64,000 bases of DNA, from positions 310,001-374,000 of the forward strand of contig MU839100.1 in assembly GCA_030685235.1 (NCBI GenBank). The letters are read 5' to 3'. A program made the position numbers and the translations under genes. Within the stretch, counting starts at the first letter, position 1. Every line of letters begins with the position of its first letter. Below are positions 22,613-35,930 of the stretch, piece by piece. The notes beneath the pieces were generated by a model, which did not search any database, was not told where the DNA came from, and saw only the letters and a list, made by a program, of their open reading frames with translations. The stretch comes from Copromyces sp. CBS 386.78. Taxonomy: Eukaryota > Ascomycota > Sordariomycetes > Sordariales > Sordariaceae.

Positions 22613-25600
22613 AGCTGAGTTCGTGTGGAGGGTCTAGAGCGGCCCAAGGTTGTTGTACTTCGCAGGGAATGCGCAAGGTTGAGTAGGTGTGTTTAGTTGG
22701 TTGCGGTGTCGAGCATCGAGGACAGGATTGTGCGACAAGTAGGATGCTGTCTTGATTGGTCTCGGCTTTGGCAGATTATGTTACGAAGACGGCATCAGTT
22801 CACGGCGACTGAGAAGAGACTGGAAGGTCGATTCGAGATCTCGTCCCTTTCGGATGGGCATGAAGGCTTCGTATGGGACTGAGTAGACAGAGCTATTGTA
22901 TAAGCAACGGAATCAAGGAGGGAAAAGGGCACAGCATACAGGACTGAAGCCCACTTGCGACCACAGCGGCAATCGGGAATCAGAATAGGCCCACTGCGCA
23001 ATTGTGTGCGGGTTGTAAATAGGAACAAGGCGGCAAGGATTCCCCGTCTCGCCAGGAACGGTCGAGGAAGATGGCTTGCTTAGAGATGGAGATTCACTTT
23101 TTGGAAGTTCAGTTCAGCAATCTGGCGATGTGGCCTGGAAACCATCCCGCCACAGCGCAGGCAGGGGCAATGCACACAGACGGGACGGGGCGGGACCAGC
23201 TGGTACACTCCACTACAGTTGCCAGGCGGAAGGAAGGACCCTGTTGTATTGTATGAGGCGGCAGTTCAGGTGGGGGGCATAGATTTTAGGGCGTTCCTTG
23301 TACACTAGTCTAAGGGGTAGGAGGGTTATCCATGGGGCAGTGCCAGCATTGCGGGCATCCAGCGCCGTCACAAGATTGTCGATTTACACCCCTCGACACC
23401 ACAGAACCGTCTTTCTACCAATCACACCTTTGTCTTGTCGGAACGATCACCGAGATTTGCCTTTGCAGTTTGTTTGAGATGAAAGCCAAAAGCAGTTTTC
23501 CATTTTCAGGGCGCTCAGGAATGGGGTTTTAGCGACGTTCTACTTATACACTCTCAAACGTAACCGTCTTCCATCTCTCTTGTCCCCTAGTAACCGACAC
23601 TCGAGCCGTATTCGCCATGCGAGACGACACGAGACTCAAAAGATCATCTTTTCTCAAAGCCCGCTCAAGGAGTTGATATATGGTTGGGAAGGTCCTCGGG
23701 AAAACTATAGTAAACACACAAGAGGGCAACGACGCAGCAATCCCATCGACACCGCATCCCAGATCACCCATGGCGGTAGAGAGGGTTCTTCACGTTGCCT
23801 GCGGAGGACAACGTGGCTTCGAAACGTGTTTGTGCGACGAGGCGTTTGCCTTGGGGTTAGGCCTTTCCGCTTTCTCACCTCAATAGGGATGAAGGGCTTC
23901 TATGATGATGCTCCCTTGGTACTGGGCGTTGTCAAAGAATCGAAGGGCTTCCCGCCAACAGGTCACCGAACTTGGCCAGACAGCCACGGACATCTCACAG
24001 CCACATAAAGGGAGAAGAAGGCCCAGATCTCGCTAATATTGCTGTATGCGAACCATCGTACTTATTTGTTTCGCTTCTAGTAAGCAATGCGCCGCTCGTA
24101 GTTTGGACAAGGTACCTCTGGTCTCCAAGTATACACCTCTGAAGCGTATGTAACACGAGTACCCCGACCATCACGTAGAGGTCAGTGCTGGCTATCACCA
24201 TGTTCCATTGTTATATGCTAAATGATATGTTTGAGCCGGCAGTCCCCGAGTAGCAAAGTTCCTTTCGGTTCCTCATGAGTGACTAATTCAGCCCTGCAGA
24301 ACGAGGAGAATGGTAGAGAAGCACGACTTTTGATGCAGTGGTCGGAGTTGATAATGCCGGGTTTGAGATCCATCGCGGACGTACAAGGTGCAGACGTTGA
24401 TTGGCCATTGAGACGTTTCTTGCACCATACACCTCAACTACTACTTGAGCATTGGCGGATACCCACAATGCCTCTTGTTCCCGAGACAAACGTCGTCTGA
24501 AATTCCGTTGATGCTTCCGGCATTTTTGGATTTCGTCATGTTGTTCTCAAGCACAAGACGGGAACTCGGGGCAACTATCGGCCAAGGTACCTAAGGTATC
24601 TATGCGCTGTGTTTGGGTCACCTCATGGTCAGCGTCTTACCCCCTGACCTTGAGGGCCAGCCTCTTCACCTTGCCCAAAAAAGTCTAGTGGCACCTGAAT
24701 CAAGGCCTGGCGGGTGGATCTCCCGCCTTCTCGTTTCTCGGGACTGCCATTCCTGGTTAACTTATTGCGACAAGGAAGCTCCAGTTTCAGTCCCCGCAAA
24801 CCCGCTTAATACAACCCAAGGGAAGCTCAGGCTGAGCTTTTCATCTCAACTTGGGTGATGCGCAAAGAACAGATGGATGTGTGCTTGGGGACCGTATGGC
24901 AGGCAATATAGACTGAAACGTGATTCGGTTTGCGCTGGAGGTTGGATTTCCACTAGATTTCTATCCGACTGTCCGATCCCGAATCCCTCCCTGCTGCAGC
25001 AAGAAGCGCTGCAGGAAGTCTGCAGTGAGCAACCATTCAGCTCAAGTCAATTGTCCAGGGCAGGGCATGAATGGCATTGAGCAACCTGAGCCCATCGAGC
25101 CCAATTCACGGCCGGCGCCAAAATGTGACTGGCTTGCTTGCCTGAAGTACCTCAGTCCTGCCCTTGTTCGACGAGGTACACAATATACGCACACGGAGCT
25201 CCCACTACCTTGCCTATCGCGAGAGCTTCCTTGGAACGAAATTCGCGCCCAAAAGTAACCTCGTCAGCTCCGCCCAAGCTCTTTCTCCAATTTGCCCTGT
25301 CCAAGTTCCCCGGCCTCCCATTCATATACTCGTCACCTCAGGAAGGATTCCCGTCTGACATTGACACTCAAGTTGATCTTTTCCTTGCCGCGTTTCGACG
25401 TTCTTTGGTGGGGCCGCTGAAAGACATATTGGATTGACAACTCCTGCAGCAGATCCAATGCTGCTGTAAACATCTTCTAGACGACTTCGACACACTACAT
25501 ACTGCATAGCAACGGCTCCTCAGCTCGTACCTACATTGGACTGTCAGGGCGCATGTGTCTGCTCAACATTGGCTGCTAGACTAGTCTACTAGTTATGGCT

Positions 25601-25765
25601 AGTCAAGCTATCTCACCAACCGCTCGCTCGTGATAGTTACCAGCCTCCAGTCCTTCCCAGTAAGGCACCGAGGTCAGCCAGCCTCTGAGGATCAGCCTTC
25701 AGTCAGCTTACGGGGAACGTAACACACAATCAACTAGTCAAGAAACGAACAACCAACACGTCAAA
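22613..25765. other. Divergent intergenic region, 3.15 kb, no gene seen
   Basis: The kexin gene (-) and the PhoD-like gene (+) read away from this region. Short frames scattered at 22697-25507 on both strands overlap and show no domain, signal peptide or splicing that would join them into a credible protein. The C/T-rich stretch from about 25250 to 25765 looks like the PhoD gene's promoter and leader. A non-coding RNA cannot be excluded. Confidence 0.5.
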
Positions 25766-28700
25766 ATGTCGGCTCCGTACTGGGGCCAGCTCCCACCACT
25801 AGCTACGGTTCCTAGAAGTCGGCGCATGTCTGGCGATGTGACGCCGACAACCCCATCCGACTCTCGCCAGTCCTTCGACATCCACTCTCAAACCCGCCAT
25901 AGACCGAATCGCATCTCTGTCCAGACTACAAAGTCGGAAGCCCAGACTGACTCAACTCTCAGCCCTTTCGCATCTCCGACCTCTCCCAGCTTCATGGGCC
26001 AGGGACTTGCCCCTCCTCCGGCACCAGTGCCCTACGGTGCTGACGACCAGTATCCGCCCGAGTTTCTGGAAAAGCGCCGTCGCCGTAGGAGCCAGAATCA
26101 AGACCAGGAGTTGGACTATGCAGTCGATATTGGCCCACCGCCGCCTGCCGTCCCGGAGGCTCCTCCAGGACCTCCTATGAGTTACAGATATCCGTCTGCC
26201 ATTGCTGAACAACAGAACTCGTACTCGAACCCTCCTTCGGGATCATCACTCATGACCCAAGACGTGGGCTCAGATGGATTCCACGAGAATCAAACTTCGG
26301 CCGGTGACAGGCAGGTACCTCGGGACACGACGGATGCGAGCACGAGTCGGCGGCCACAGCGTATTGTTACCGGATCGATGCGTTCGGGAAACATGCCACC
26401 ACCAGCCGGAGCAAACAGCCACCGACGCAGGGCTTCTGGTGTTGACCAGCCTCTACAGAGGAGTACTAGGCGCTCGTCAGCGAGCCAGCCAGCAACCCGA
26501 CAGAGAATGTTCGCAGACGACCGCTCACCACTTCAGAGGCTCCAGCTGACCCTGGACAGCATAGCAAAAGGAGAATCGGGGGAAGGACCTACTCCACGAG
26601 TCGAAGCCGCCGAAGGCTCAGCACGGGAATTTGCGCAAGAGAACTCGGCACCCGAGCAGACCGAAATAAGCACGATATCGCCGCAAGTGCCTGTCCAGAC
26701 CCAGCAGGCCTCGTCCGTTATTCAACGCCAGGAACCATCACCCCAACAAACCATGCCGGTAAGTTCGACGACTTCGGCCAGACCTGACCAAGGTTCGGCG
26801 GCTGCAAAGGGACCTCTCTCGCAAAATCCTCCCGAAGAAGGGCGAACGTACGGCGCAAACAGTGGACGGGTTGCTAGAACCCAGGTGCCTGACCAGGTGC
26901 CTGACCAGCGGATTCCCATGAACGTGGCTGTCACCAGTGTCAGGGCTTCTAATCTACCACAGCGCAACCTCAGTTTCCGCGAGCGAGCAGCTAATCAGGA
27001 GGCCAAGCTGGCCAACGGTATAAACGAGGCCTTGGGCCCCATGCCCACACCAAGGAAGGTGGTGAAGAAGCCGGTAACAGATCCGTGGCCCAGGCAAAGC
27101 CAAGAAAAGCAGGAGGTTCAGGAGGCAGCAGAGGCTCAAGATCATCAACCAGTCGAGAAACCAATCGAATGGACTGTCAAGCGTGACGAAAGTCAACAGT
27201 TCGGCAATATCACCATCGGAGCGAGCGCAGAGCCGGTTAGAGTAACGAACCAAGAACCAGCCAGGACAACGAGCCAGAGAGTCAAGGCGGAGACAATCAT
27301 TGGTCGTGTTCCTATCCAGCAATCCCAGCGGTCATATACCGCACCGACTGAGCCACAAAACCCAGTCCAGAACGAGCCTGTCCCCCAACCTCCCGTCGAA
27401 AGCCCCATTATTCCTGTCGAAAGCCCGCAGAACACGACCGAAAGGATGCCCATGGGTGTTTCAAATTATCCTCCCCCACCCAACTACCAGCAGCAGAAAC
27501 ATCAGCAACAGCAGCAGCAACAGCATCAGCAACAGCACCATCACCAGGCACGGAGAGATATCAGACTCGACGACCAGGGGAGAGATCTTAGACGCGACCG
27601 CGATGATGCTGAACCGGGTCATCATCTCTCAAACATGCTGTATCATGCGCGGGACGACCTCGAGCCCGGGCAGGGCGAGTTTCAACCGACGAGATACCTT
27701 GAGGAATGGAAGAATGGCACAGTCGGCACTCTTGCTGGCCCGCTTCTGGACCTGGGCAACATGTCGCCTGCAGGAGACAAGAATGCACCCCAGTTTCGGA
27801 GACGGGGTACCGGGGGATCGCGGACTAGGAGAGGCGAGGCTTTTGATGGCGAGTATGATGACACTTATGGTAAGTAATCGCTACGTGCCCTATTGGCGGA
27901 TGTGGATGACATCGCAAGTAGCGTTGTCACTCAGTAATTGGCATCATCCCCTTAGCTCTGCATCTGAGGCTTTCATGTTCCCTGATTTTCTTGTCCTTCT
28001 CTTGCATGCCATGCACGGTTTCGAAGTACTAACTCAACCCTCTATGTGAAGCTCCCACAAGATTCAAGCCGCCACTCTACCTCAAGTGCGGACCCTTGCT
28101 TCGGTTTTGCGGTATCCGGCATGACCGTGTGGCTACTCGCTCCCCCAAGCCCGGGGTTGTGCCGTTGGAGAAAGAGATATGGCGAGGCTCGGTGATGATC
28201 GTCACTTCAGACGCCGATTCATCATACGACATTGCCCCGACACTGAGGCTGTTCGCGCAACCAGTGGAACTCTTACCCCCTCCGCCGAAGATAATACATG
28301 GCGATGAGCCTCTGGCAGCAGAATACGTCGACCCCATTGCAGGCCATCCTAAAGTAGGACGCAAGGGCGAGACTCTGTATGTCCGGCCGGTCGACCACCT
28401 AGAAGAAGGCAAGGATCTTTCCAGGGACGAAACCGACAACGGGCTATTCGAAAAGTCGCGAAGCGCGCCTGATTCTCTCCCTGCCGGCGTAACGGACCCG
28501 CCCGGATCTTTTAATGCCCGGAAGAAACGCGCAAAGATGGATGGGGAGAAGGCAGGCAAGTACAAAGACGTTCGAGGATTCCGGCTCCATGCCGAGCGAG
28601 GGTACACGTTCTGGCGGTTCAACATTGAAGTCGAACTCCGCGAGAAACAACAACGCATTGCCTATCGGATCAACAGGGGCCCAGCAACGGGTTTCTGGGT

Positions 28701-31167
28701 CCCAGCCAAGGGACAGGCCATGAACATCATGTTCCACACCTGCAACGGCTTTAGCCTGAGCGTCGATTCCAACCAGTTCAGTGGTCCCGACCCTATGTGG
28801 CGCGACGTCCTCAACACTCACCAGAGCCAACCGTTCCATGTCATGATTGGCGGTGGTGACCAAATCTACAACGACAAGTGCATGGAAGAGACGGAGCTTT
28901 TCAAAGAATGGTTGGTGATCAAGAACCCATTGACCAAGCACAACACTCCCTTCAGTGCGGAGATGCAGGACGAGTTGGAGCGCTTCTACCTGGAGCGATA
29001 CGCCATGTGGTTTTCCCAGGGCTTGTTTGGGATGGCAGCCTCACAGATTCCCATGGTCAACATGTATGACGACCACGACATCATCGACGGGTTTGGTTCT
29101 TACCCGCACCATTTCATGAACTCGCCCGTGTTTTCGGGCCTTGGCAACGTTGCCTTCAAGTACTATATGCTTTTCCAGCATCAGAGCGTGGTCGATGAGA
29201 CGGAGAAATCTGAGCCAAGCTGGATCTTGGGTGTCCGGCCGGGACCGTACATCCAGGAGCTAAGTCGAAGTATGTTTATGTTCCTGGGCGCAAAGGTTGC
29301 GCTTCTGGCAGTCGACGCGCGGACTGAACGGACACGAGAGGAAGTCATCAGGGAAGATACGTGGAAGAGAATCATGGACCGGTGTTATGGTGAGATCGAA
29401 AACGGGAAAGTCGAGCATCTGCTGGTCCTTCTTGGTGTGCCGGTCGCTTATCCGAGGTTGGTCTGGCTTGAGAATATGTAAGTGTTGCCCCGATCTTCAA
29501 CGAAGACGATCGACCTGGGAAGATCTGTTATACTAAGTCAATTTTTTTTTAGCTTGACTTCTCGTCTGATGGACCCTGTCAAGGCTCTTGGAAAGGCTGG
29601 TATTTTCAAAAATCTCCTCAACCATTTCGATGGAGGCGTCGAGGTCCTGGATGACTTGGATGATCACTGGACAGCCAAGAACCATAAGGAGGAACGGGCA
29701 ATTGTGATCGAAGATCTCCAGGACCTGGCGGCTGACAAGTCAGTCAGAGTCACTATTCTCAGGTAAGCATCAGTTGTCCCCCCCAAACCACTCCCCATGA
29801 CCGTCTTGATACTAACCATGTTCCGCAGCGGTGATGTCCACCTGGCAGCCATTGGGCAATTCTACTCGAACCCCAAGCTCAGCATCCCGAAGGACAAGGA
29901 CTTCCGGTACATGCCGAACATCATTTCCTCCGCCATCGTCAACACCCCGCCTCCGGATATGTTAGCCGACGTGCTCAACAAACGCAACAAGGTGCACCAC
30001 TTCGACCGAGACACAGACGAAGACATGATCCCCATGTTCCAACAAGGTGTCGACGGCAAGCCACGCAACAACAAGCACCTGCTTCCGCATCGCAACTGGT
30101 GCTCGATCCGGCTGTACACCCCCGGGAGCTCCCCAGACTCCACACCGGGACAGTCCGTAAACGACATCAACGCCTACGGCCTACCTCCCAACAAACCCAG
30201 TCTCCTGCGCCGCCTCTCACTCTCCAAGGCACGAAGCAACTCCGGTCCCACATACCGCGGCCCCGACAGCGTACAGCGCGATCGCACACGCCCGCCTATT
30301 TCCAACGCTCTGCTCCGCACCCTCTCCCGCCGCGGCCCAAGCACAAGCGCTGATCAAGTCGTCCCCGGCGGCCGCGGAAGCCCAGTGGCAGCAGGAAAGC
30401 CGCCCGGACTGTTGAAGAGGACGCTTTCGGGCTCCTCCATCAGCGGTAGAGTCGGCGAGTTCTTCCGCCGTCGCAGTAGCGTTAACGGCCAGCGGCCGCG
30501 TGTGGATGACGGGGGTATTAACGGCACTTGGGGCGCGGAGTCGGACGATGAACAAGCTGTTTACGATGATTATGCCCATGTCAGCGATGAGTATAACATT
30601 CCTAAGATCCGCGGTGGTGGTGATCGCGGTATGTCTGCTGCTGCTGCTGTAGGCTTGCGCGGGGGCGGAGGTGATTACACTCCCCCGGCACTAGGCGGTG
30701 GTGGCAACGAGTTCGTTGCCGGTGACGAGAGTTACTTCACTGCCAAACCGGTCTCCGGCAGTAGCCACCAGCGCGGAGAAGCCATACCGCGAGTCATGGC
30801 CGACGGTGCTTTGGAGGTGACTCTCAACGTGGAGATCAGCCCGCGTGACCCCGGAGGCAGCACGGTGCCGTACCGATTGCTGGTGCCGAAGCTTTCGTAT
30901 GAGTACGAGGGCGAGGATCACGACGAGCATGAACATGAGCACGAGCACGAGCACGATGAGCATGAGCATGAGCCGGAGATGAATGCGATGGTGGGGGAGG
31001 AACATACGTTGAGTCAGGGGCAGTTGCAGGCGTTTATGGAATCTAGACGGGAGCGGGAGGAGACAGAGAAGGATATGGGGATGGGGGAATACAGGGAGAA
31101 GCCGAGTGGTGGTGGTCGTGGTGGGGGAATCAGGAGGTTGTTGAGTTTGAAGAGGAATAGGCGGTGA
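25766..31167 (+). CDS. Large PhoD-like metallophosphatase with disordered N- and C-terminal regions
   Basis: Four exons (25766-27869, 28052-29477, 29553-29762, 29829-31167) join in frame to 1692 residues. Residues 1 to about 700 are disordered, rich in Pro, Ser and Gln, with a Gln/His repeat near 27490-27550 and no recognisable domain. The PhoD-like domain follows. Its metal-binding motifs are visible as GGGDQIYND near 28850, NMYDDHDIIDGFGSYP near 29060-29105, and SGDVHLAAIGQF, whose Ser codon is split by intron 3 (29763-29828). These match the metal-coordinating Asp/His positions of PhoD-type alkaline phosphatases and phosphodiesterases. The C-terminal 350 residues are basic and Ser-rich, then Gly-rich, and include an alternating His-Glu run (30919-30975). 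There is no signal peptide or transmembrane segment, so an intracellular enzyme is likely. Related fungal proteins are annotated only as PhoD-like, and the substrate is unknown. Confidence 0.9.
30919..30975 (+). repeat. His-Glu (CAYGAR)n coding repeat in the PhoD-like C-terminus
   Basis: A degenerate hexamer repeat of the form CAC/T-GAG encodes alternating His and Glu (EHEHEHEHEHDEHEHE). Such runs can bind metal ions or expand by slippage. It lies within the final exon and keeps the frame. Confidence 0.8.
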
Positions 31168-31934
31168 TTTATCTGGATGACACGATATGACCGAGGATTT
31201 GGGATATGTTTTCATTGTTACCAGTCGTGGGTTGGGTTTCATGCGCTTATGTCCCCGAACTGAGATTATGAGAAGCAGAGGCAGGTACAGATGGATAAGG
31301 TATCTACCTCCTATATAACGATTTAACGATTGGATGATTGCATACTCTCCTCTACCAACTGTATATCTCTTTTGCAGAGCCGATGCTCTGATCAGCTGAA
31401 TGTTCATCGATTTTCGCGATGAATCTCTCCCTGTTCTTTTATACCGAAGTGAACGGTGCGTTTGATTGGTCGCAACTACAAGGCCTAGATAAGCCGCCAT
31501 CGCCCTTTTGAGTGGGTGGGGATGAGATAATGACGAACATCGACGGGACGGGAAACTTGTTAAACTGTTCAATCTGTCTTTGATCCTGTTTCCTTCTTCT
31601 TCCTAGTCGCATCCAATTCAATCCCGTCTTAATTTTGACTCTTGATCACATCTTCCAACCCTACGATTTATCAATCCTCCAAAGTACTCAACCGGTTTAT
31701 CGCAGACTTGCAAGTTAATCAACCCAATCGCGACATACCCACCCCTTCGGGCTTTACGACCTACCCGCGATCTTCCATTACAATTCGATTCGAGCCCGAA
31801 AGCACACATCAGTTTACTTCGAGGCACATTCAAAGCCAGCAACATACAGAATCTATCCCACGTTACGACCGACCGAGGCGCAAAGAAATATCAAGTACTA
31901 CCCGAACAACTGCGTTTCGCAGATGATGGCTTGA
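31168..31934. other. Intergenic region, 0.77 kb, no gene seen
   Basis: This contains the 3' UTR of the PhoD-like gene and the promoter and leader of the PX-domain gene, both on the plus strand. No further gene seen. Confidence 0.6.
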
Positions 31935-32966
31935 ATGGCGTCAGACACGGAAACAGATCAACAACGACACCGGGAGGAGGAGCAAGAGCTTGCTCGTAAC
32001 AGCAGTGCCGGAGGAGGAGAAGTAATAGAACATGGAAACGAGCTACCTCTGCGACCCGCGACCCCGACGACGAAACCAACCACCGGCGCGCGCCCACCGC
32101 AAGCGCAACCAATATCCCCATCCTCCAACGCAGGTTCCTCAGACAACAACAACCCTGCAGGCTCCAGCTCAGCCGACATCTCCCAAGACGATGCCGATGC
32201 CTCGTCCGAGCTAGTAACCTCCCCACTGGTGCCATCAGTGACGTCCCCTCCATACTGGGCGCACGGCCACAACAACACAAACAGCCGGGGACTAGGAACA
32301 CGGCACGCAAGGACCATGTCAAGCGTATCGACAGAAAGCGATCTGCCACCGGGCGCCATCACGCTGCAGGACAACGAGCACGACGACGGGCCGGACGGGG
32401 CGAATGTCTATGGGCGAGACCGCAACCGGGCGTGTTGGGCGAAAAAGGTGGATATTGTCGATTATATACTGGTAAATGGGGGGACGGCGAATATTGGGGC
32501 ATTTGTGGTTTGGAATATTCGGGTTGAGACTTTGAATGTGCGTATCCAACAATATGGATCTCCACGGCTGCTGTTTGGTTTTCCAACTTGAGGAGGTTGG
32601 GACCTTTGACTGACCATGATTGTTGGATTACAGGGCTCGCGAATGAACATAAGAAAGCGCTACTCCGAGTTCGACGGTCTCAGGAAACGGCTCGTCCAGA
32701 CTTTCCCTAACTTCGAGGCCGCTGTACCTCCATTACCTCCCAAGAGCATCTTACACAGGTTCCAACCGAAGTTTCTCGAAAAGAGGAGGGCGGGGCTGCA
32801 GTATTTCTTAAAGTAAGTCTGCATTCCCAGATGGGACCGATTTCCTTTCACAGCTCGTCTTGGCGCTTTGGAGACATGTCGCTAACTGCTTGGTGACAAC
32901 AGCTGCATTCTACTCAACCCAGAATTCTCCGGATCTCCTGTGCTGAAAGAGTTTCTCTTTTCATAA
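31935..32966 (+). CDS. ypt35: PX-domain protein, Ypt35-like endosomal/vacuolar adaptor
   Basis: Three exons (31935-32537, 32634-32812, 32903-32966) join to 281 residues. The N-terminal 165 residues are disordered and rich in Ser, Pro and Asn. The C-terminal 110 or so form a single PX domain ending almost at the stop. Visible elements are IRVETLN, then RMNIRKRYSEFDGLRKRL (the R-R/K-Y-S/T-E-F motif that contacts PI3P), VPPLPPKSILHRFQPKFLEKRRAGLQYFL, and NPEFSGSPVLKEFLF. This arrangement of disordered leader plus terminal PX and nothing else matches yeast Ypt35. Ypt35 recruits the lipid-transfer protein Vps13 to endosomal and vacuolar membranes through an N-terminal PxP-type motif. I could not identify that motif with certainty. 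Some other small PX protein remains possible. Confidence 0.88.
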
Positions 32967-34436
32967 ACATAACAATATCGATAAAACGGATAATGTGCAG
33001 GAGATGATGAACGAACTCGGCTACTATTGACTCGAAGAGGTAATGGTAATTTGTGAATTATTCCTGACTGGATCATGGATCATGGGTAATGCCTGCTTTA
33101 TGACGATGACGATGATGAGTGAACGGACACGAACGCGCACGGGATGGGATGCCCCCGGAGAGCCGAGACCCTTTGAGAGCCAACACATCAGATGAAACTG
33201 GATGCTATGGACGTGGGAAAACGTGTCGAATAATGTTTCAAGTAGAGCGGCTGGACCCGTTCCAACCATTTTACTAGCTTTAAGATTGACATCGATGTCC
33301 ATGTTCAATGTGGGAAGGATGCTGGAGAGACTCCAGTTTCTGGGGCTCTTCATGATGCTGTCTTCATGATGGAAGATGGCCCATGGCCCAGTTCCCTTTC
33401 CCATGCCATGTACTATGTAGCTACGATAACCAAGTATGGACTTTACATACGTATCGCCGCCATCTAGGCCTGGCTCATCGGTTTGGAGAAGAGTTCGTTG
33501 TTGTGATCAATCTTAAAGTTGCCTCTGGGCCGGTTTGCCTTGCAAAGTGGATTCGGCCGTTATTCTCAACCGGCATGTCCAAAGTTCTAGTGTAGACGTT
33601 TCCCGACTCACGGGCGTAGATCCGGGCTCGTGCCGGGCCCGGGCCAGACAATCAAGGAATTCTCAGCCGCTTGTGCTGATCCAACCAGCTTGTGAGTGGG
33701 CGAAAGATATGGTGGTGTGCTCGAAAGTGTGGGAATCGTATCTTGGGTACGGAGTAGATCTGCCACTTCTTATAAGTCGAGAAAGAGAGAGAGGTCCATC
33801 AACCCCGCGTTGTGCTAACGAGCTTGCCAAAGCATGGAGCGGAGATGATTGTGACTTTCGTGACTTTTTCAGCCTGTGCGCACATAGGATCTGCTGAGGA
33901 TCATATGCAGTCAGAGCAGTTTACAGTTGGAATGCTTTTTAGGTAATTTACAATATCAATGGCCAAGAATTACTTCGGTACACTATCTGATCCAGCCATC
34001 GCCTTTTTGAACAGGGCGGACATCTCGGGCGGCGGTGGAGAGTCACGGGCGCTGTACTACATGCAGGCGGAAACATAGATAAGGGAAGAAAAAAAAGCCT
34101 CACAAAGCTAAGAGAAGTGCAGTGTATGATGCTGATGACCAGCTACCTATCGAGGGCCAGACTTGTGAAGATGCGGAAATGTGTTTGTTGCGGCTTATGA
34201 ATGGGGCAGGTGAGGTGTCCCCGCCATTGCCCGGTTTCGCCGTTGAATCACTCATCGCCACAGCAAACTAATACGAGGTCTCGATGCAAATACGCACAAC
34301 CACTGGAATCCCACCGTCAGGCGCACAACAACAAAGCCTCCTTTCGTTACAGCAAAGTTGAAAACAATGTTTCTCGCTCCAAACACGGCGGCCGATGTCC
34401 ATCCAGTGTATCGGGTGAGACGTAGGGTTTGATAAG
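32967..34436. other. Intergenic region before the transposon, 1.5 kb, no gene seen
   Basis: This has normal GC content. It holds the Ypt35-like 3' UTR and then unassigned sequence up to the left inverted repeat. Short frames at 33024-33404, 33383-33595 and 33535-33897 overlap on both strands and carry no recognisable domain. Confidence 0.5.
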
Positions 34437-34499
34437 CTGTGCCTTACAAGCACGGTGTCAGTCCCCACTTTTGCATCTAGCCGCCAGATACACACACAT
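34437..34499 (+). repeat. Left terminal inverted repeat
   Basis: This 63-bp sequence begins CTGTGCCTTACAAGCACGGT and ends CAGATACACACACAT. It matches the reverse complement of 39096-39158 at 59 of 63 positions. All four differences are transitions, as RIP or ageing would produce. Confidence 0.92.
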
Positions 34500-35126
34500 G
34501 CATCAACATCGACTTTCTAGATCGTAAAGATTAATAACTCCGTCGTTTTATACTCGATTTGCACTCAAATTTAACTATTTCGACCGGAAATTAAAGCTGT
34601 ATTAACGTACGACAATTGCGATTATAACGTACTATACAAATGGCTAGTAATAGTAAACTATCTACGTAATACTAGTCGCTAGCGAATATTTACGTAAAAT
34701 TGTATAAATTATTAGTATTAACGAGCGATAAATTTAGCGCTTAAAGAAGAATTATAATACGATTGGTAAGCTATATTTAAAGCTTCGTACTCCCTTTAAT
34801 TTTATTATACTAGTGCCTTGGGCTATAGAAATTAGTATAAGTATATACATATAATAATTTCGAATTGTATTTAATTTACTAGTATATAGGAAGTTCTCGA
34901 ATTCTTTCAATATAAATCCGACCTTTATTTTAATAAAATATAGTATTTTCTCGCTAGTGAATTAGATATATACGTATCGATAACAATTATATCGAAATAT
35001 TTAAAGGCTTCGAAATAGAAGAATAAGAGGATAGTTTATAAGGCTTTTTAATATAGCGATTTATTAAAATTCAATTAGTTATAAAAGGTTTTAAAGTTTT
35101 TAATAAAAATATATATATTTTATAAT

Positions 35127-35604
35127 AAGTTTAGAGTCGATAAGAGGGATAGCGTTCGTTGTATAGGATAGGCGTTAAAAGGTATATTTTTATAGTTAAA
35201 TAACGCTTTAATTAAGGGTAAATAATTTTATTTACTATTAACGTTAATTATAGATAGCTTTATCGACGTATTATATTATAAGGGAGTAATTAATATAGTT
35301 AAGTTTATTATATAGTTCGAAGAAAAAGTGCTCTTTAAAATAAATCTTTTTCCTAACCGCTATAGTATTCTAATAATAAATAATGTATTGTAGTATAAAA
35401 ATCCTTTTATTAAGGTCGTTTATAATAATAGAAGTATCCTACTCTAATTTTTACTATTATATTCCTTTAATTTTAACTTTATCGAAGCGTACTTTAACGA
35501 TGTAAAGGTATATATAAAGTAGTAGTATTAATACGCTAGCGGTAATTAATTAAGGGAAGGGGAATTTAAAACCTTTTTTAAAGGGGTAGCGTAGGAAGTA
35601 GGGT
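35127..35604 (+). pseudogene. Decayed Tc1/mariner-type DDE transposase
   Basis: Read in the frame beginning at AAG 35127, the sequence shows the order of a Tc1/mariner-type catalytic core, with stop codons nearly all where TAA or TAG can derive from CAA, CAG or TGG. Recognisable blocks are VDKRDSVR followed by the remnant of a GWALKG-type motif, then YLLLTLIIDSFID, FEEKVLFK, FPNRYSILIINN (where a catalytic DN appears as NN), then KNPFIKVVY, LLLYSFNFNFIEAYFNDVK (the PPYSPDFNPIE-type motif with the third acidic residue at 35484-35486), and LREGEFKTFFKGV. The upstream helix-turn-helix part (about 34700-35100) is too eroded to read. The gene cannot be functional. Confidence 0.78.
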
Positions 35605-35890
35605 AACGAATTAATATTATATAAGGGTACTATCGCTAAGTATATATACCCTTTAACGAATTTAACGAAGCTAACGAAATAAAGGATTACGATGCGCTAT
35701 ATAGGGATTAATTATACGAATTAAAGACAATGGGTATAGTAGTATAAAAGATTAATTTGTATAGTAGATATAGCGAAATGGATATTATTGAGATTAGAGG
35801 TAATTTATAGCCAGAAATGAGTATAAATATAAGAAAATATTGTAAATATATAAAGAAAGTAGTAATAATAAAAAAAACCCTTAGAGTGTT

Positions 35891-35930
35891 AAAAATGCTA
35901 AAAGTATTAAAAGTATTAAAAGTATTATAA
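35891..35930 (+). repeat. Short tandem repeat, 9-bp unit (AAAAGTATT)
   Basis: Three perfect copies of AAAAGTATT lie at 35900-35926, preceded by one degenerate copy, inside the AT-rich block. Confidence 0.8.

Noticed and set aside
28096..31167. PhoD-like domain as a separate gene from the disordered 25766-27869 frame
   Set aside because: The 27870-28051 intron joins the two in frame with good splice sites, and the PhoD part has no ATG of its own near its start.
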